Notes: generated from the letters alone by a model not told the origin. 64,000 nt of DNA from Clostridiales bacterium (GCA_004555705.1 SFHI01000022.1:6492-70491), one strand, 5' to 3'; positions 52,896 to 61,062 are shown, numbered from the stretch's first letter. Translations and numbers: made by a program.

Positions 52896-53945
52896 ATGGG
52901 CGAACACGCTCCCATCCGAATGAAGGATCTGGCAAAGCAGCTTGGCGTCTCCGCCAGTACGGTTTCCCTGGTGCTCAGCGGCAGGGGGGACGAGAACCGC
53001 ATCGCCAGGGAAACTCAAGAGCGGGTTTTCCAGGCCGCCGAGGCCATGAATTACCGGCCCCGGAAAGCCCCGAAGGCTCCCCCGAAATCCCGCTTCTTCG
53101 GCATTTTCCTGCCCGCGGATATCGTCCAGGGCCCCGTGTCCCAGGTCTTTAACGGAATCGCGGACTACCGCCGGGAAACCGGCAGCGAGGACGAATTCCT
53201 CATGGTCACCTACGACCACGCGGGTCTTGCCCGGAAAAAGCACCTGCTGTCCAGGGGCAGCCCCTTCTCCGCCGCCATTTTAGTGGGCACCCAGGAGGCC
53301 GACGTGGCCTTCCTGCGGGGATTCCAGGCGGAAATCCCCATTGCCGTCCTCAACCGGGACGTGCCGGGCTGCTACTGCGTCCTCATCGACGACTACGAGG
53401 TGGGCCGCTCCGCCGCGGAGCATTTCCTCCGCCGGGGCCACCGCCAGCTGGGCCTCATCGCCCCCCGGTACACCAGCAAGTCCCTGGGGCTGCGGGTTTC
53501 GGGATTCCTGGATTATCTTCAGGATCACCGGCAGGACCTGGACGCCCTCCCCACCCTGTCCCGGGGAGAGAACAGTCCCACCGGCGGCCAGACCGCCATG
53601 GAGGAGCTGCTCCAAAGCTGCCCCCAGGTTTCCTCCGTCTTTATCGCCAATGACAGCATGGTCACCGGCGCCGTCCGGGCCATCCGGGACGCGGGGCGGC
53701 ATATCCCGGAGGATGTGGAGATCATTTCCTTCGGCAATATGGACGTAAACCGGTGGAGCGACCCGCCCGTCACCAGCTTTGCCTATCCGGTGGAGGAGAT
53801 GTTCTGCGACGCCCTGGACATTCTCGCCCGCTCCCTGGCCGACCCCACCGGCAAGCCCTTCAGCCGGCACTATGCCGCCGAGTGCGTCTACCGCACCAGC
53901 TGCCCCCGGGAGGGCCGGTTCCTCCCCCGCCGGGACATCCCCTGA
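52896..53945 (+). CDS. LacI-family transcriptional regulator
   Basis: 349 residues. The N-terminal helix-turn-helix MKDLAKQLGVSASTVSLVLSGR is followed by the hinge (AMNYRPRKAPKAP). The periplasmic-binding-protein-like effector domain includes VLIDDYEVGRSAAEHFLRRGH, FIANDSMVTGAVRAI and DVEIISFGNMDVNRW. The ATG at 52896 has AAAGGCAGG upstream. It is transcribed alone. It could control the adjacent hydrolase/MFS and UroD-like genes, whose control region has repeated operator-like motifs, but this is unproven. The effector is probably a sugar or other small metabolite. Confidence 0.88.
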   Translation: MGEHAPIRMKDLAKQLGVSASTVSLVLSGRGDENRIARETQERVFQAAEAMNYRPRKAPKAPPKSRFFGIFLPADIVQGPVSQVFNGIADYRRETGSEDEFLMVTYDHAGLARKKHLLSRGSPFSAAILVGTQEADVAFLRGFQAEIPIAVLNRDVPGCYCVLIDDYEVGRSAAEHFLRRGHRQLGLIAPRYTSKSLGLRVSGFLDYLQDHRQDLDALPTLSRGENSPTGGQTAMEELLQSCPQVSSVFIANDSMVTGAVRAIRDAGRHIPEDVEIISFGNMDVNRWSDPPVTSFAYPVEEMFCDALDILARSLADPTGKPFSRHYAAECVYRTSCPREGRFLPRRDIP

Positions 53946-53952
53946 ATTACCA

Positions 53953-53983
53953 AAGCCCGGACCCATTTGGGCCCGGGCTTTTC
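53953..53983 (+). terminator. Terminator of the LacI-type gene
   Basis: AAGCCCGG ... CCGGGCTT stem with inner CCC/GGG pairing, followed by TTCC. Confidence 0.65.
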
Positions 53984-54020
53984 CGGTAATCGAAACCGCC
54001 GGATTTCCCCCTCCGGACGG

Positions 54021-54222
54021 TAAATTGGTGTTTGGTGAATTACGCTGTCATTGCGAACCAGTGCGCACACTGGTGTGGCAATCCCCTTACTTAGAGGGGA
54101 AATGTACCGAAAAGCACCCAGGAAGCAGGAGCCACTGCGATTTTTGGTGGTAGTCGTTACCTGGTTCCCTTCAACCGGGGGATTGCCACGACCAGTCTGC
54201 GGACTGGTCTCGCAATGACAGG
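54021..54222. repeat. Type A intergenic repeat, copy A11 (right end missing)
   Basis: Left end TAAATTGGTGTTTG and the complete inverted-repeat body are present. After CGCAATGACAGG the sequence passes into the 3' end of the ADP-ribosylglycohydrolase gene without the CAAACACCAATTT end. Confidence 0.88.
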
Positions 54223-54232
54223 TAATCTGCAG

Positions 54233-55033
54233 TCAGGCTTGCAGCCGTTCCTCGAAACGGGTCAGGATTTCCAGCAGTTCCCCGGGAAGGCGGCTGCGGC
54301 ACTGCTGCTTGAGCTCCTCCGGCACCCCGTAGAAGCCCTCGGCGATGGACCCGGCGATGCAGGTCAGCGTATCGCAGTCCCCGCCGAGAGACACGGCGGT
54401 GCGGATCACATTCTCAAAGCTGTCCCCCTCCAGGAAAGCGGTAATGGCCTCCGGCACGGTCTCCTGGCAGGTTTCCACATGGCGGTACTCCGGGCGGATC
54501 TCGTCGCAGGTGCGGCTGAGGCAGTAGTGGAACTGCCGTTCGATGAACGCTTTGATCTCCGCCTTGGAGCTGCCGGTGCGGGCCAGGAAAATGGCGCAGG
54601 CGACGGCCTCCGCGCCCTTGATGCCCTCGGGGTGGTTGTGGGTGATCTCCGCGGACAGCCGGGCCATCCGGCGGACGGTGGGAAGGTCCGCATACAGCCA
54701 GCCCACAGCGGATACCCGCATGGCGGAGCCGTTGCCGCAGCTGCCGTAGGGCCTTGGGCTGCCGCTTCTGAGCCAGCCGCGGAACATTGCGCCGTATCCG
54801 GCGTGGGGAAACCTCTGCCCCCAGCGCTGCAAGGATTGGATCAGCGCCCGGCGGATGTCGCCATCCTCCGCGCGGGGCGGAAGCTCCAGAAGCGCTTCCG
54901 CCACGGCCAGGGTCATCACCGTGTCGTCGGTGAAGGCGGACTTGGGGGAGAACATGGGAAAATCCTTGCTCTTGCTCCCCCTGTCAAATTCATAGGGGCT
55001 TCCAATGATGTCGCCCAGAATCGCGCCGTACAT
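54233..55033 (-). CDS. ADP-ribosylglycohydrolase (DraG/ARH3-like)
   Basis: 266 residues. The all-helical dimetal fold is marked by the N-terminal MYGAILGDIIGSPYEF, SAFTDDTVMTLAVAEAL (metal-binding TDD) and the C-terminal SLGGDCDTLTCIAGSIAEGFYG (GGDxDT). Family members remove ADP-ribose from proteins or nucleic acids, or act on O-acetyl-ADP-ribose. It starts 1 base after the vWA gene stop, so the two form an operon. The macro-domain gene about 1 kb upstream also handles ADP-ribose, so a local ADP-ribose theme is plausible. Confidence 0.9.
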   Translation of the reverse strand: MYGAILGDIIGSPYEFDRGSKSKDFPMFSPKSAFTDDTVMTLAVAEALLELPPRAEDGDIRRALIQSLQRWGQRFPHAGYGAMFRGWLRSGSPRPYGSCGNGSAMRVSAVGWLYADLPTVRRMARLSAEITHNHPEGIKGAEAVACAIFLARTGSSKAEIKAFIERQFHYCLSRTCDEIRPEYRHVETCQETVPEAITAFLEGDSFENVIRTAVSLGGDCDTLTCIAGSIAEGFYGVPEELKQQCRSRLPGELLEILTRFEERLQA

Positions 55034-55034
55034 C

Positions 55035-55682
55035 TTACCGCTTCCTTCCCCGGAAGTCCTCGTCAATGCGCTCCTTCCAGTCCGCCGCCAGCGGCGCGCA
55101 GCTGCGCACCTGGCAAACCGCCTCGCTGACCGCCTCATAGATCACTTCCGTACCGGCGCTGTCGGCGTGGTAATTGGCGGCCCGATCCGCGCTGATGCCA
55201 AACCGGGCGGCCTCCCGGGCGGCGTCGATGTTGGCCCCCAGGAACAGGAATTCCCAGCCGTACCGTGCCTTCTGCCCCTCGATCATGGCCTTGACCTTCT
55301 CGTAGGTGTAGCGACGGCTGGCGTTTTCCAGCCCGTCGGTGGTGATGACGAACAGAGTTCTTTCAGGCACATCCTCCTCCCGGGCGTACTTATGGACGTT
55401 GCCGATGTGGTGGATGGCGCCGCCCACCGCGTCCAGCAGGGCGGTGCAGCCCCGGACGTAGTATTCCTTTTCCGTCAGGGCGGGAACCCGGTCCAGGGGA
55501 AGCCGGTCATGGATGACCTGGGTCTCATTGTCAAAGAGCACCGTGGAGATCAGGGCCTGCCCCGGTTCCTTTCTCTGCTTTTCGATCATGGCGTTGAAGC
55601 CTCCGATGGTGTCCTGCTCCAGCCCCGCCATGGACCCGCTGCGGTCCAGAATGAAAACCAGCTCCGTCAAATTCTTTCTCAT
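55035..55682 (-). CDS. vWA domain protein (TerY/TerF type, third copy in window)
   Basis: 215 residues. The vWA domain has a perfect metal site DRSGSM (DxSxS, residue 13). RGCTALLDAVGGAI (Thr of the metal site) and FVITTDGLENAS follow. It is a different subgroup from the vWA pair at 35-39 kb. No signal peptide, so cytoplasmic. It precedes the ADP-ribosylglycohydrolase gene in one operon. Its ribosome binding site (AGGAGG) lies inside the right arm of a perfect 14-base inverted repeat, suggesting translational control. Confidence 0.88.
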   Translation of the reverse strand: MRKNLTELVFILDRSGSMAGLEQDTIGGFNAMIEKQRKEPGQALISTVLFDNETQVIHDRLPLDRVPALTEKEYYVRGCTALLDAVGGAIHHIGNVHKYAREEDVPERTLFVITTDGLENASRRYTYEKVKAMIEGQKARYGWEFLFLGANIDAAREAARFGISADRAANYHADSAGTEVIYEAVSEAVCQVRSCAPLAADWKERIDEDFRGRKR

Positions 55683-55687
55683 ATGAT

Positions 55688-55738
55688 AATCCTCCTATAC
55701 TGTGGTGTTTTTGTTTACACCCATAGTATAGGAGGATT
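55688..55738 (-). promoter_or_regulatory. Hairpin that would hide the ribosome binding site of the vWA gene
   Basis: AATCCTCCTATACT (55688-55701) and its perfect reverse complement (55725-55738) are separated by 23 bases with a second inner stem GGTGT/ACACC. On the minus strand the arm nearer the gene contains AGGAGG, placed 6 bases before the ATG. The far arm contains TATACT, which could also be a -10 element. Confidence 0.6.
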
Positions 55739-55781
55739 TTTGCAGGAATAGGTCAACTGCCAGGGGACATTTTCCGTTACG

Positions 55782-56016
55782 CAAATTGGTGTTTGTAAGT
55801 GCGCCTTACAAATTACCTGTCATTGCGAACCAGTCCGCAGACTGGTGTGGCAATCCCCCAATTAGAGGGGGAAATGTATCGAATAGCTCCCGGAAGAGTG
55901 GGAATCGATGCGATTTTTGGTGATAATCGTTACCTAGTTCCTTCGGACCGGGGGATTGCCACACCAGTGTGCGCACTGGTTCGCAATGACAGTGTTTATT
56001 AGGCAAACCCCAATTT
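55782..56016. repeat. Type A intergenic repeat, copy A12
   Basis: Forward copy with ends CAAATTGGTGTTTG / CAAACCCCAATTT. It separates the vWA operon from the macro-domain gene. Confidence 0.92.
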
Positions 56017-56039
56017 CTCCCGTTGCCGGGTTTGTTCCG

Positions 56040-57209
56040 TTACGCGCCCAGCAGGCTTTGGTCAAATTCGAAGAGGGCGGCGTTGATGTCGAAGAGGTTG
56101 TAGTTCCTCTCCCGGATGAAGTACATGATGATCACGTCAAATTTGCTGCTGCTCGTCAGGGCGTACCCCGCCCGGCCGATCAGGTCCCGGGTCTGCTCCA
56201 AATCCAGTTCCAGCGCCAGGGCCAGGGCAATGGCGGTGGGCTTGGTGGGCTGATAATGGGGGTTGTTGCGGATTTTGGAAAAATGCTGCCGGGAGAGATT
56301 GGCTTTGGTGTAGATTTCGGAGTCCTTTTTCCCGGTTTCATCGATGAGCTTCAGCAGCGTTTCCGAAAAGCCCGCGTCGGTTTCCGCCAGCAGGTCCGCC
56401 AGACTGGGCTTCGGCCTGGCGAAGGGGAGGGAAATGCCCTTCTTTGCGGCTTTCGGCCTGGCTTCCTGCGGCGCTGCTTTAGGTGGACTGGGCTCGGCAG
56501 CCATGGGCGGGCAGGGCGCTGCCTTGGGAGGACTGGGTTCGGCAGCCATGGGCGGGCAGGGCCCGGCGTCATAGCCGGCGGTCTCCTGCCTGCGGCGCAT
56601 CTGCTCCCGGAGCATCGCCTCCCGCAGGGTGCCCCGAAGGGCGCAATTGTCCTCCAGACCGTACTGCTGTAGGTTCTTCTCCTGGATATAGTTCTCGTCA
56701 ATGAAGCTGGACACGCCCTGGAACAGCTTTTCCGACAGCTGAAAAGCGTCCCGGCTGAATACCACCAGGTACACCTGCATTTCATTGGCCATCAGGAATT
56801 CGCTGATGGCGTTGAGGGCGGTCTGCAGTGCCAGGGGCTTGGGGAATCCGTAGTTCCCCGCCGAGATCAGCGGGAAGGCGACGGAGGCGCAGCCCTGCCT
56901 TTTGGCCAGCTTCAGGCTCTGCTCATAGCAGGCGCGCAGGAGCTTTTCCTCATCGTGCCTGCCGTCCAGCCACACCGGGCCCACGGTGTGGATCACATAC
57001 CTGGCGCTCAGCCGGAAGCCGGGGGTAATGGCCGCGCCGCCCACCGGAATGTTTCCGATCTTTTGCCGGGCCGCCAGCAGCTCCGGGCCCGCCTTCCGGT
57101 GGATGCCCGCGTCCACGCCGTAGCCGATCACCGGCTTGGGGTTGGCAGTGTTCACAATGGCGTCCACACACATATTGGCAATATCGTTTCGTACGATCTC
57201 AAAGGGCAT
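56040..57209 (-). CDS. Macro-domain (ADP-ribose-binding) protein with proline-rich linker and helical C-terminal domain
   Basis: 389 residues. The N-terminal macro domain (1-175) has IVRNDIANMCVDAIVNTANP, the GGAAITPGF loop and SAGNYGFP. Most such domains bind ADP-ribose or hydrolyse O-acetyl-ADP-ribose or protein ADP-ribose. A Pro/Ala linker (about 210-270) holds two copies of a 16-residue CPPMAAEPSPPKAA repeat. The C-terminal domain (about 272-389) is helix-turn-helix-like (KANLSRQHFSKIRNN) followed by SKFDVIIMYFI and an all-helical end. AAAGGAGG precedes the ATG. It probably reads or erases ADP-ribose marks with the neighbouring glycohydrolase, which is inference. Confidence 0.88.
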   Translation of the reverse strand: MPFEIVRNDIANMCVDAIVNTANPKPVIGYGVDAGIHRKAGPELLAARQKIGNIPVGGAAITPGFRLSARYVIHTVGPVWLDGRHDEEKLLRACYEQSLKLAKRQGCASVAFPLISAGNYGFPKPLALQTALNAISEFLMANEMQVYLVVFSRDAFQLSEKLFQGVSSFIDENYIQEKNLQQYGLEDNCALRGTLREAMLREQMRRRQETAGYDAGPCPPMAAEPSPPKAAPCPPMAAEPSPPKAAPQEARPKAAKKGISLPFARPKPSLADLLAETDAGFSETLLKLIDETGKKDSEIYTKANLSRQHFSKIRNNPHYQPTKPTAIALALALELDLEQTRDLIGRAGYALTSSSKFDVIIMYFIRERNYNLFDINAALFEFDQSLLGA

Positions 57210-57240
57210 CGCGCGCGCCTCCTTTCCCGGGTGGGGAACT

Positions 57241-57402
57241 GGCGACCTCTAAAAACTACTTTTTGGTGTTTTGGGCGAGAGATTTTGTTCCAGAAAAAGT
57301 TTTGGAAAGGCCGGAATACTTGGTGTATTGCGGACTTTTCAAAACGCATGCCCCGGCAAAAGATCCGTCCAAAACCCAAAAGGGTAGTTTTTAGAGGTGC
57401 CC
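57241..57402. mobile_element. MITE-like element, copy E2, with 4-bp target duplication
   Basis: 162 bp with ends GGCGACCTCTAAAAACTAC and GTAGTTTTTAGAGGTGCCC. It is flanked by AACT at 57237-57240 and 57403-57406. It lies immediately upstream of the macro-domain gene and downstream of the 58170 gene. Confidence 0.9.
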
Positions 57403-57408
57403 AACTAT

Positions 57409-58170
57409 TTATCGCATCAGGTAATCGATGTATTTCAGGGTATTCTCCGGATGGGGCGCATTGACCACCAGGCCGAAGGCCAGCGTTTCGGTATAATCGC
57501 CGTAAACGCCGCGCAGCGCCCCGCTGCCGCTCATGTCAATCAGCACGGGAACCGGGCGCTCCATGGTTTCCGGCTTCCTGCAGTCCGGGATTTCCGGCGG
57601 GGCTTCCCCGGATTCCCCCGTTGCCCCGTTCATCTGTTCCAGAACGGCCCAGTCAATGTACAGGAAGAAGGGCGCATAGGCCTCATACTGCTCCTGCGAC
57701 AGCACCTCCGACAGGTCCTCGAAATAGTCCTGATAGGCCAGCCCCATCATGGCGCCCAGGTCCCCGGTGATAAAATCCAGCTCCCCCGCCGCCACATAGG
57801 ACATAATGGTCATCACGCTCTGGTAATCGGAATAGGCCCCGGAGTCGCCGCCCTGGGAATAGGTCAGATTCATCCGGAAGGAGAGGGTGTAATCCGAGGG
57901 GTCCAGCTGAAGCTCCTCCAGAAAATCCTCCGAGAAACCGGACCGGCTCCCGTCGGACAGCATGGAGTCATAGCAGTTCAGCAGAATCCCGCTGAGGGCC
58001 GTTTCCGCGGTGGTGACGCCGGAGTAAATCCACGAGAAAAGCACACAGAACGCCAGCACCAACGCCAGAATCGGAAATTTGTAGTATGTCCAGATGTAGG
58101 ACGCCCGTTCCTTCCGGGACATTCCCTTCAGCTTTTTCCAATTCTCCCTGATTTCCTGGGTCACATTCAT
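57409..58170 (-). CDS. Single-pass membrane protein of unknown function, in operon with a LacI regulator
   Basis: 253 residues. A cytoplasmic N terminus (ENWKKLKGMSRKERASYIWTYYKF) is followed by a membrane segment (about 32-52). A 200-residue extracellular domain with ELDFITGDLGAMMGLAYQDYFEDLSEVL follows; this run resembles part of a substrate-binding-protein fold. It starts 15 bases after the LacI gene stop, with AAAGGAGCC upstream, so the two are co-transcribed. Similar proteins accompany sugar regulators in Clostridia (recalled). Function is unknown. Confidence 0.7.
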   Translation of the reverse strand: MNVTQEIRENWKKLKGMSRKERASYIWTYYKFPILALVLAFCVLFSWIYSGVTTAETALSGILLNCYDSMLSDGSRSGFSEDFLEELQLDPSDYTLSFRMNLTYSQGGDSGAYSDYQSVMTIMSYVAAGELDFITGDLGAMMGLAYQDYFEDLSEVLSQEQYEAYAPFFLYIDWAVLEQMNGATGESGEAPPEIPDCRKPETMERPVPVLIDMSGSGALRGVYGDYTETLAFGLVVNAPHPENTLKYIDYLMR

Positions 58171-58185
58171 GGCATAGGCTCCTTT

Positions 58186-59190
58186 TTACCTCTGGGCGAC
58201 GGAATCCCGTTCAATGATATTGCTCTGAATATAGATTCGCTGGGCGGGAAGGGTATTGTCGGCAATGCGCTTCCTCAGCTGGGCGTAAGCGCTTCTGGCG
58301 ATCTCCTTCGTGCTGATGTCCACCGTGGTGAGGGCCGGGCGGGCGTTCTCCGCCAGGGTCGTATTGTCGAAGCTGATGACGGAGATATCCCCGGGAACGG
58401 ACAGTCCCGCCATCTGGAGCCGCTGGATCAGGAAATAGGCTGCCCGGTCGCAATGGCAGACAAAGGCGGTGGGCAGCGTCTCTGGAAGGGGGATGTCCAG
58501 GGAATAGACCCCGGTGTCCGGGTCGTTGTTGGACAGGTGCCACCGGGGATCGTACTCCAGAGCGTGGGCGGCCAGCGCCTTCCGGTAGCCGTAAAAGCGG
58601 TCGGCAATGCTCAGGGTCTGGCCGGCCCGGCCCACGAAGCCGATGTCCCGGTGTCCCTTCTCAATGAGGTAATTGGCCGCGGAAAAGCCGTTGAGGAAAT
58701 TGTCCGCGATGACACAGTCGTGCCTGGCGTCGGTTTCGTAGAAGTCCGTCAGCAGCGTGGGCAAGCCCAGTCCGTCCACCGCCCGGATATAGTCCGCGGT
58801 CATCTCCCCGGCGATAAAAATGCCGTCACAGTTATCCCGGCTCAGGGTGTAGGGCACCAGGCAGCCCAGCTCGTCCTCCCGCTTGATCACATACAGCGTC
58901 AGGGTCAGACCGTCCTTATGGCACAGGTTATTCAGGTGGTAGAAGATGGTGGTATAAAAACTGTCGCTTTCCAGGAAAAACCGCTTGGGAACGATGAAGG
59001 CCAGGTTGTTGTGCAGGGTGCTCTCCTGCTTGTCCTTCACCGTGTAGCCCAACTCCGCGGCGGCCTGCAGAATCTTCTCCCGCAGCTCCTCGCTGACGTA
59101 GGGCTGATTGTTGAGGGCCTTATAAACGGTGACCTTGGAAATCTTCAGCTGATCCGCGATGGTCTGCATGGATACCTTGTTTCTGCCCAT
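58186..59190 (-). CDS. LacI-family transcriptional regulator of the adjacent carbohydrate locus
   Basis: 334 residues. The helix-turn-helix is VSMQTIADQLKISKVTVYKALNNQ, and the hinge is ELGYTVKDKQES. The effector domain has DNFLNGFSAANYLIEKGHRDIGFVG, FVCHCDRAAYFLIQRL and GDISVISFDNTTLAENARP. The start at 59190 follows AAGGAGGG; a longer reading to 59328 crosses the promoter. It is divergent from the carbohydrate operon starting at 59833 and most likely controls it, with a beta-mannoside or similar oligosaccharide as inducer (inferred from the GH130 gene). Confidence 0.9.
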   Translation of the reverse strand: MGRNKVSMQTIADQLKISKVTVYKALNNQPYVSEELREKILQAAAELGYTVKDKQESTLHNNLAFIVPKRFFLESDSFYTTIFYHLNNLCHKDGLTLTLYVIKREDELGCLVPYTLSRDNCDGIFIAGEMTADYIRAVDGLGLPTLLTDFYETDARHDCVIADNFLNGFSAANYLIEKGHRDIGFVGRAGQTLSIADRFYGYRKALAAHALEYDPRWHLSNNDPDTGVYSLDIPLPETLPTAFVCHCDRAAYFLIQRLQMAGLSVPGDISVISFDNTTLAENARPALTTVDISTKEIARSAYAQLRKRIADNTLPAQRIYIQSNIIERDSVAQR

Positions 59191-59295
59191 GGGGAGATCC
59201 CTCCTTGAAAAAGACCGGACAAGCCAAGGCGCCCCGTTCCGATCCGCCGGCAAAGGCCCTGTCCGCAATGCTTTTGTTCCAGTATACCTGGGAAT

Positions 59296-59324
59296 ATTAT
59301 ACTTGTTAGTTAACGAAAATGCAA
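59296..59324 (-). promoter_or_regulatory. Promoter of the LacI-type gene at 59190
   Basis: Minus strand TTGCAT, 17-base spacer, perfect TATAAT. A TTAACG motif in the spacer recurs near the divergent promoter. Confidence 0.7.
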
Positions 59325-59386
59325 CCATATTCTCCCCGGAAAATGCAAATTTTTCGCAAATTTCCGAAAACGCCCCATGGGAACGG

Positions 59387-59562
59387 CCAATTGGCGTATG
59401 TCGATTCGTGATCGTAGGGGCGGATATTATCCGCCCGCAACCTTACGGTATTGACAGCACCCCCGTTTACCGGAAACGCTCAATCGCCGAACGTTTCGGG
59501 CGGCTAATAGCCGCCCCTACGGCAGCAGCGCAGCGTGTGCGGAAATCGTCAAACCCCAATTT
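59387..59562. repeat. Type B intergenic repeat, copy B8
   Basis: Ends are CCAATTGGCGTATG / CAAACCCCAATTT; the body is nearly identical to B7. A TTATCAATTGTCAATTATA segment near 59609-59628 recalls the palindrome at 2995. Confidence 0.9.
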
Positions 59563-59734
59563 GCCCCACGGATGGATTCTTCTGCCGGCTTTCCCCGAAT
59601 GGTACCATAATTATCAATTGTCAATTATATAAACAGGTCGCCTTGCATGGAAAAGCCGCCGGTTCGGGGGTGCTTTTGGCGGATTTGTCAATATATTTGT
59701 GAAATGTTTGTTAAAATTGCGAGGCATCTTTCGG

Positions 59735-59763
59735 TTGACAAATTTTTCATAAATATATAAAAT
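59735..59763 (+). promoter_or_regulatory. Promoter of the carbohydrate operon
   Basis: Perfect TTGACA, 17-base spacer, TAAAAT in a very AT-rich stretch, about 70 bases before the start at 59833. Confidence 0.72.
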
Positions 59764-59792
59764 ACTATTAATTAACGTTGGGAAACAATTTA

Positions 59793-59809
59793 GGTAACGA
59801 TTCGTTCCC
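59793..59809. promoter_or_regulatory. Candidate LacI-type operator
   Basis: The palindrome AACGATTCGTT with outer GG/CC (59793-59809) lies about 30 bases downstream of the -10 element, a normal position for repression. Related TTAACG sequences occur at 59312 and 59773. Confidence 0.5.
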
Positions 59810-59832
59810 CACCGATCCAAAGGAGGGCAGCA

Positions 59833-59982
59833 ATGGAACTATACGAGCACGTTTGTCCGGTATCCGCAAAGCTCCGCTACGAGGACTTTGCCAGATCTCC
59901 CAATGTTCACGGCGCGGTCATCCACCGGTTTGAGGGTGTGGATGGCTGCGACGTGTACAATACAAGTACAACATCACCGTGA
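59833..59982 (+). pseudogene. 5' fragment of a carbohydrate-active protein gene (49 codons)
   Basis: A normal gene start: AAAGGAGGG 8 bases before ATG, and a credible N terminus (MELYEHVCPVSAKLRYEDFA, then HGAVIHRFEGVDGCDVYN). From codon 44 the frame meets TSTTSP and a stop. The opening reminds me of DUF1861-type, GH130-related beta-propeller proteins that sit in such operons, but this is from memory and low confidence. The junction to the next fragment lies near 59958-59961. Confidence 0.65.
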
Positions 59983-61052
59983 ACAGCGTGGATGACCTGG
60001 AAGGCTTCTACGACGCGGTTCTCGCCAACGACAAGGGCATGGTTCCCCTGGCGTTCCTGGGCTCCCAGGACCAGCTGATGAGCGCATTCTATAACGAGAC
60101 CAAGACCGTCCACAACTACATCACCGCCGGCAACTCCAACGCCGGTCTGCTGGCAGGCGGCGTGATCATCAAAGGCAACGGCACCGCCTATGTTTCCAGA
60201 ACCTTCGTGGCCGCGGACGACCCCGAGTTCAACAAGTATATGCCCGATGACGACCGCTCCAAGACAGAGCCCCACTGGGAGTACGGCGTTGCCCGGAGAT
60301 TCTATGAGAAGGGCTACGTCAGCGAGGATATTCTGAACACCACCGATGCCCGGGCCGACTTCATGGCCGGCAAGGCTGCCAGCTTCCTGGGCTCCACCGA
60401 TATCTACTCCTCCATCGCCACGGAGTTCTCCGAGAGCCTCCCCGACGCGGAGCTGGGCATGGTCCGGGTGACCAACCTGGACGAGCCTCACCAGATCGGC
60501 ACCACCTTCCAGGCCTGGAACTTCGCCTGCATCCCCGTGACCTGCAAGAACCCCGACCGGGTCATGAAGTTCTATGACTGGGTGTTCTCCTCCCAGGCCA
60601 ACAACGACCTGTTCGAGCTGGGCGTGGAGGGTGTCCACTGGAACGCCGTGGGTGACAATGGCTACGAGGCCAGCACCAACCCCGCCACCGGCAACACCTA
60701 CAACTTCCCCGGCTACCTGCTGACCTGGAACCCCACCATGACCCGGCAGTCCGCCTCCACCCCCGAAGCGGTGCTGGCTGACATCGAGAAGTGCACCGAC
60801 CAGACCTACTTCTACAAGGAAATCACCGCCGGCTTCAGCTTTGACAGCAGCGCGGTCAAGACCGAGGCCGCTCTGATCTCCGATGTGGTGTCCATGAAGA
60901 CCGCCCTGGGCAACGGCATGGTTGCCGATTACGACGCCGCCATCGCGGAGCTGGATCAGAAGCTGCTGGCTGCCGGCTGGGAAGCCTACGCCGCCGAGTA
61001 TGAGCGCCAGTTCAACGAATACCTGAAGGATCATCCCTACGAGGGCCAGTAA
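59961..61052 (+). pseudogene. 3' part of an ABC sugar-type solute-binding protein gene
   Basis: Open from about 59961 (YKYNITVNSVDDLEGFYD) to 61052, about 363 codons. It has no signal peptide, no ribosome binding site and no start before a GTG at 59979. The sequence FMAGKAASFLGSTDIYSS ... QAWNFACIPVTCKNPDRVMKFYDWVFSSQ is typical of the C-terminal two thirds of family 1 solute-binding proteins with a DUF3502-like end. Intact relatives are about 500-550 residues and are preceded by two permease genes, absent here. So the missing segment probably spans several genes. Followed by a hairpin and the GH130 gene. Confidence 0.8.
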
Positions 61053-61062
61053 TTCCAGCGCA

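Noticed and set aside
57397..59208. 603-codon plus-strand frame over the LacI gene and its partner
   Set aside because: Antisense to a clear LacI regulator; the terminal repeats and promoters fit only the minus-strand genes.
754..59562. Type A/B repeats as dispersed CRISPR or phage attachment sites
   Set aside because: Copies are single, scattered, palindromic and 140-290 bp; no cas genes or integrases are in the window.
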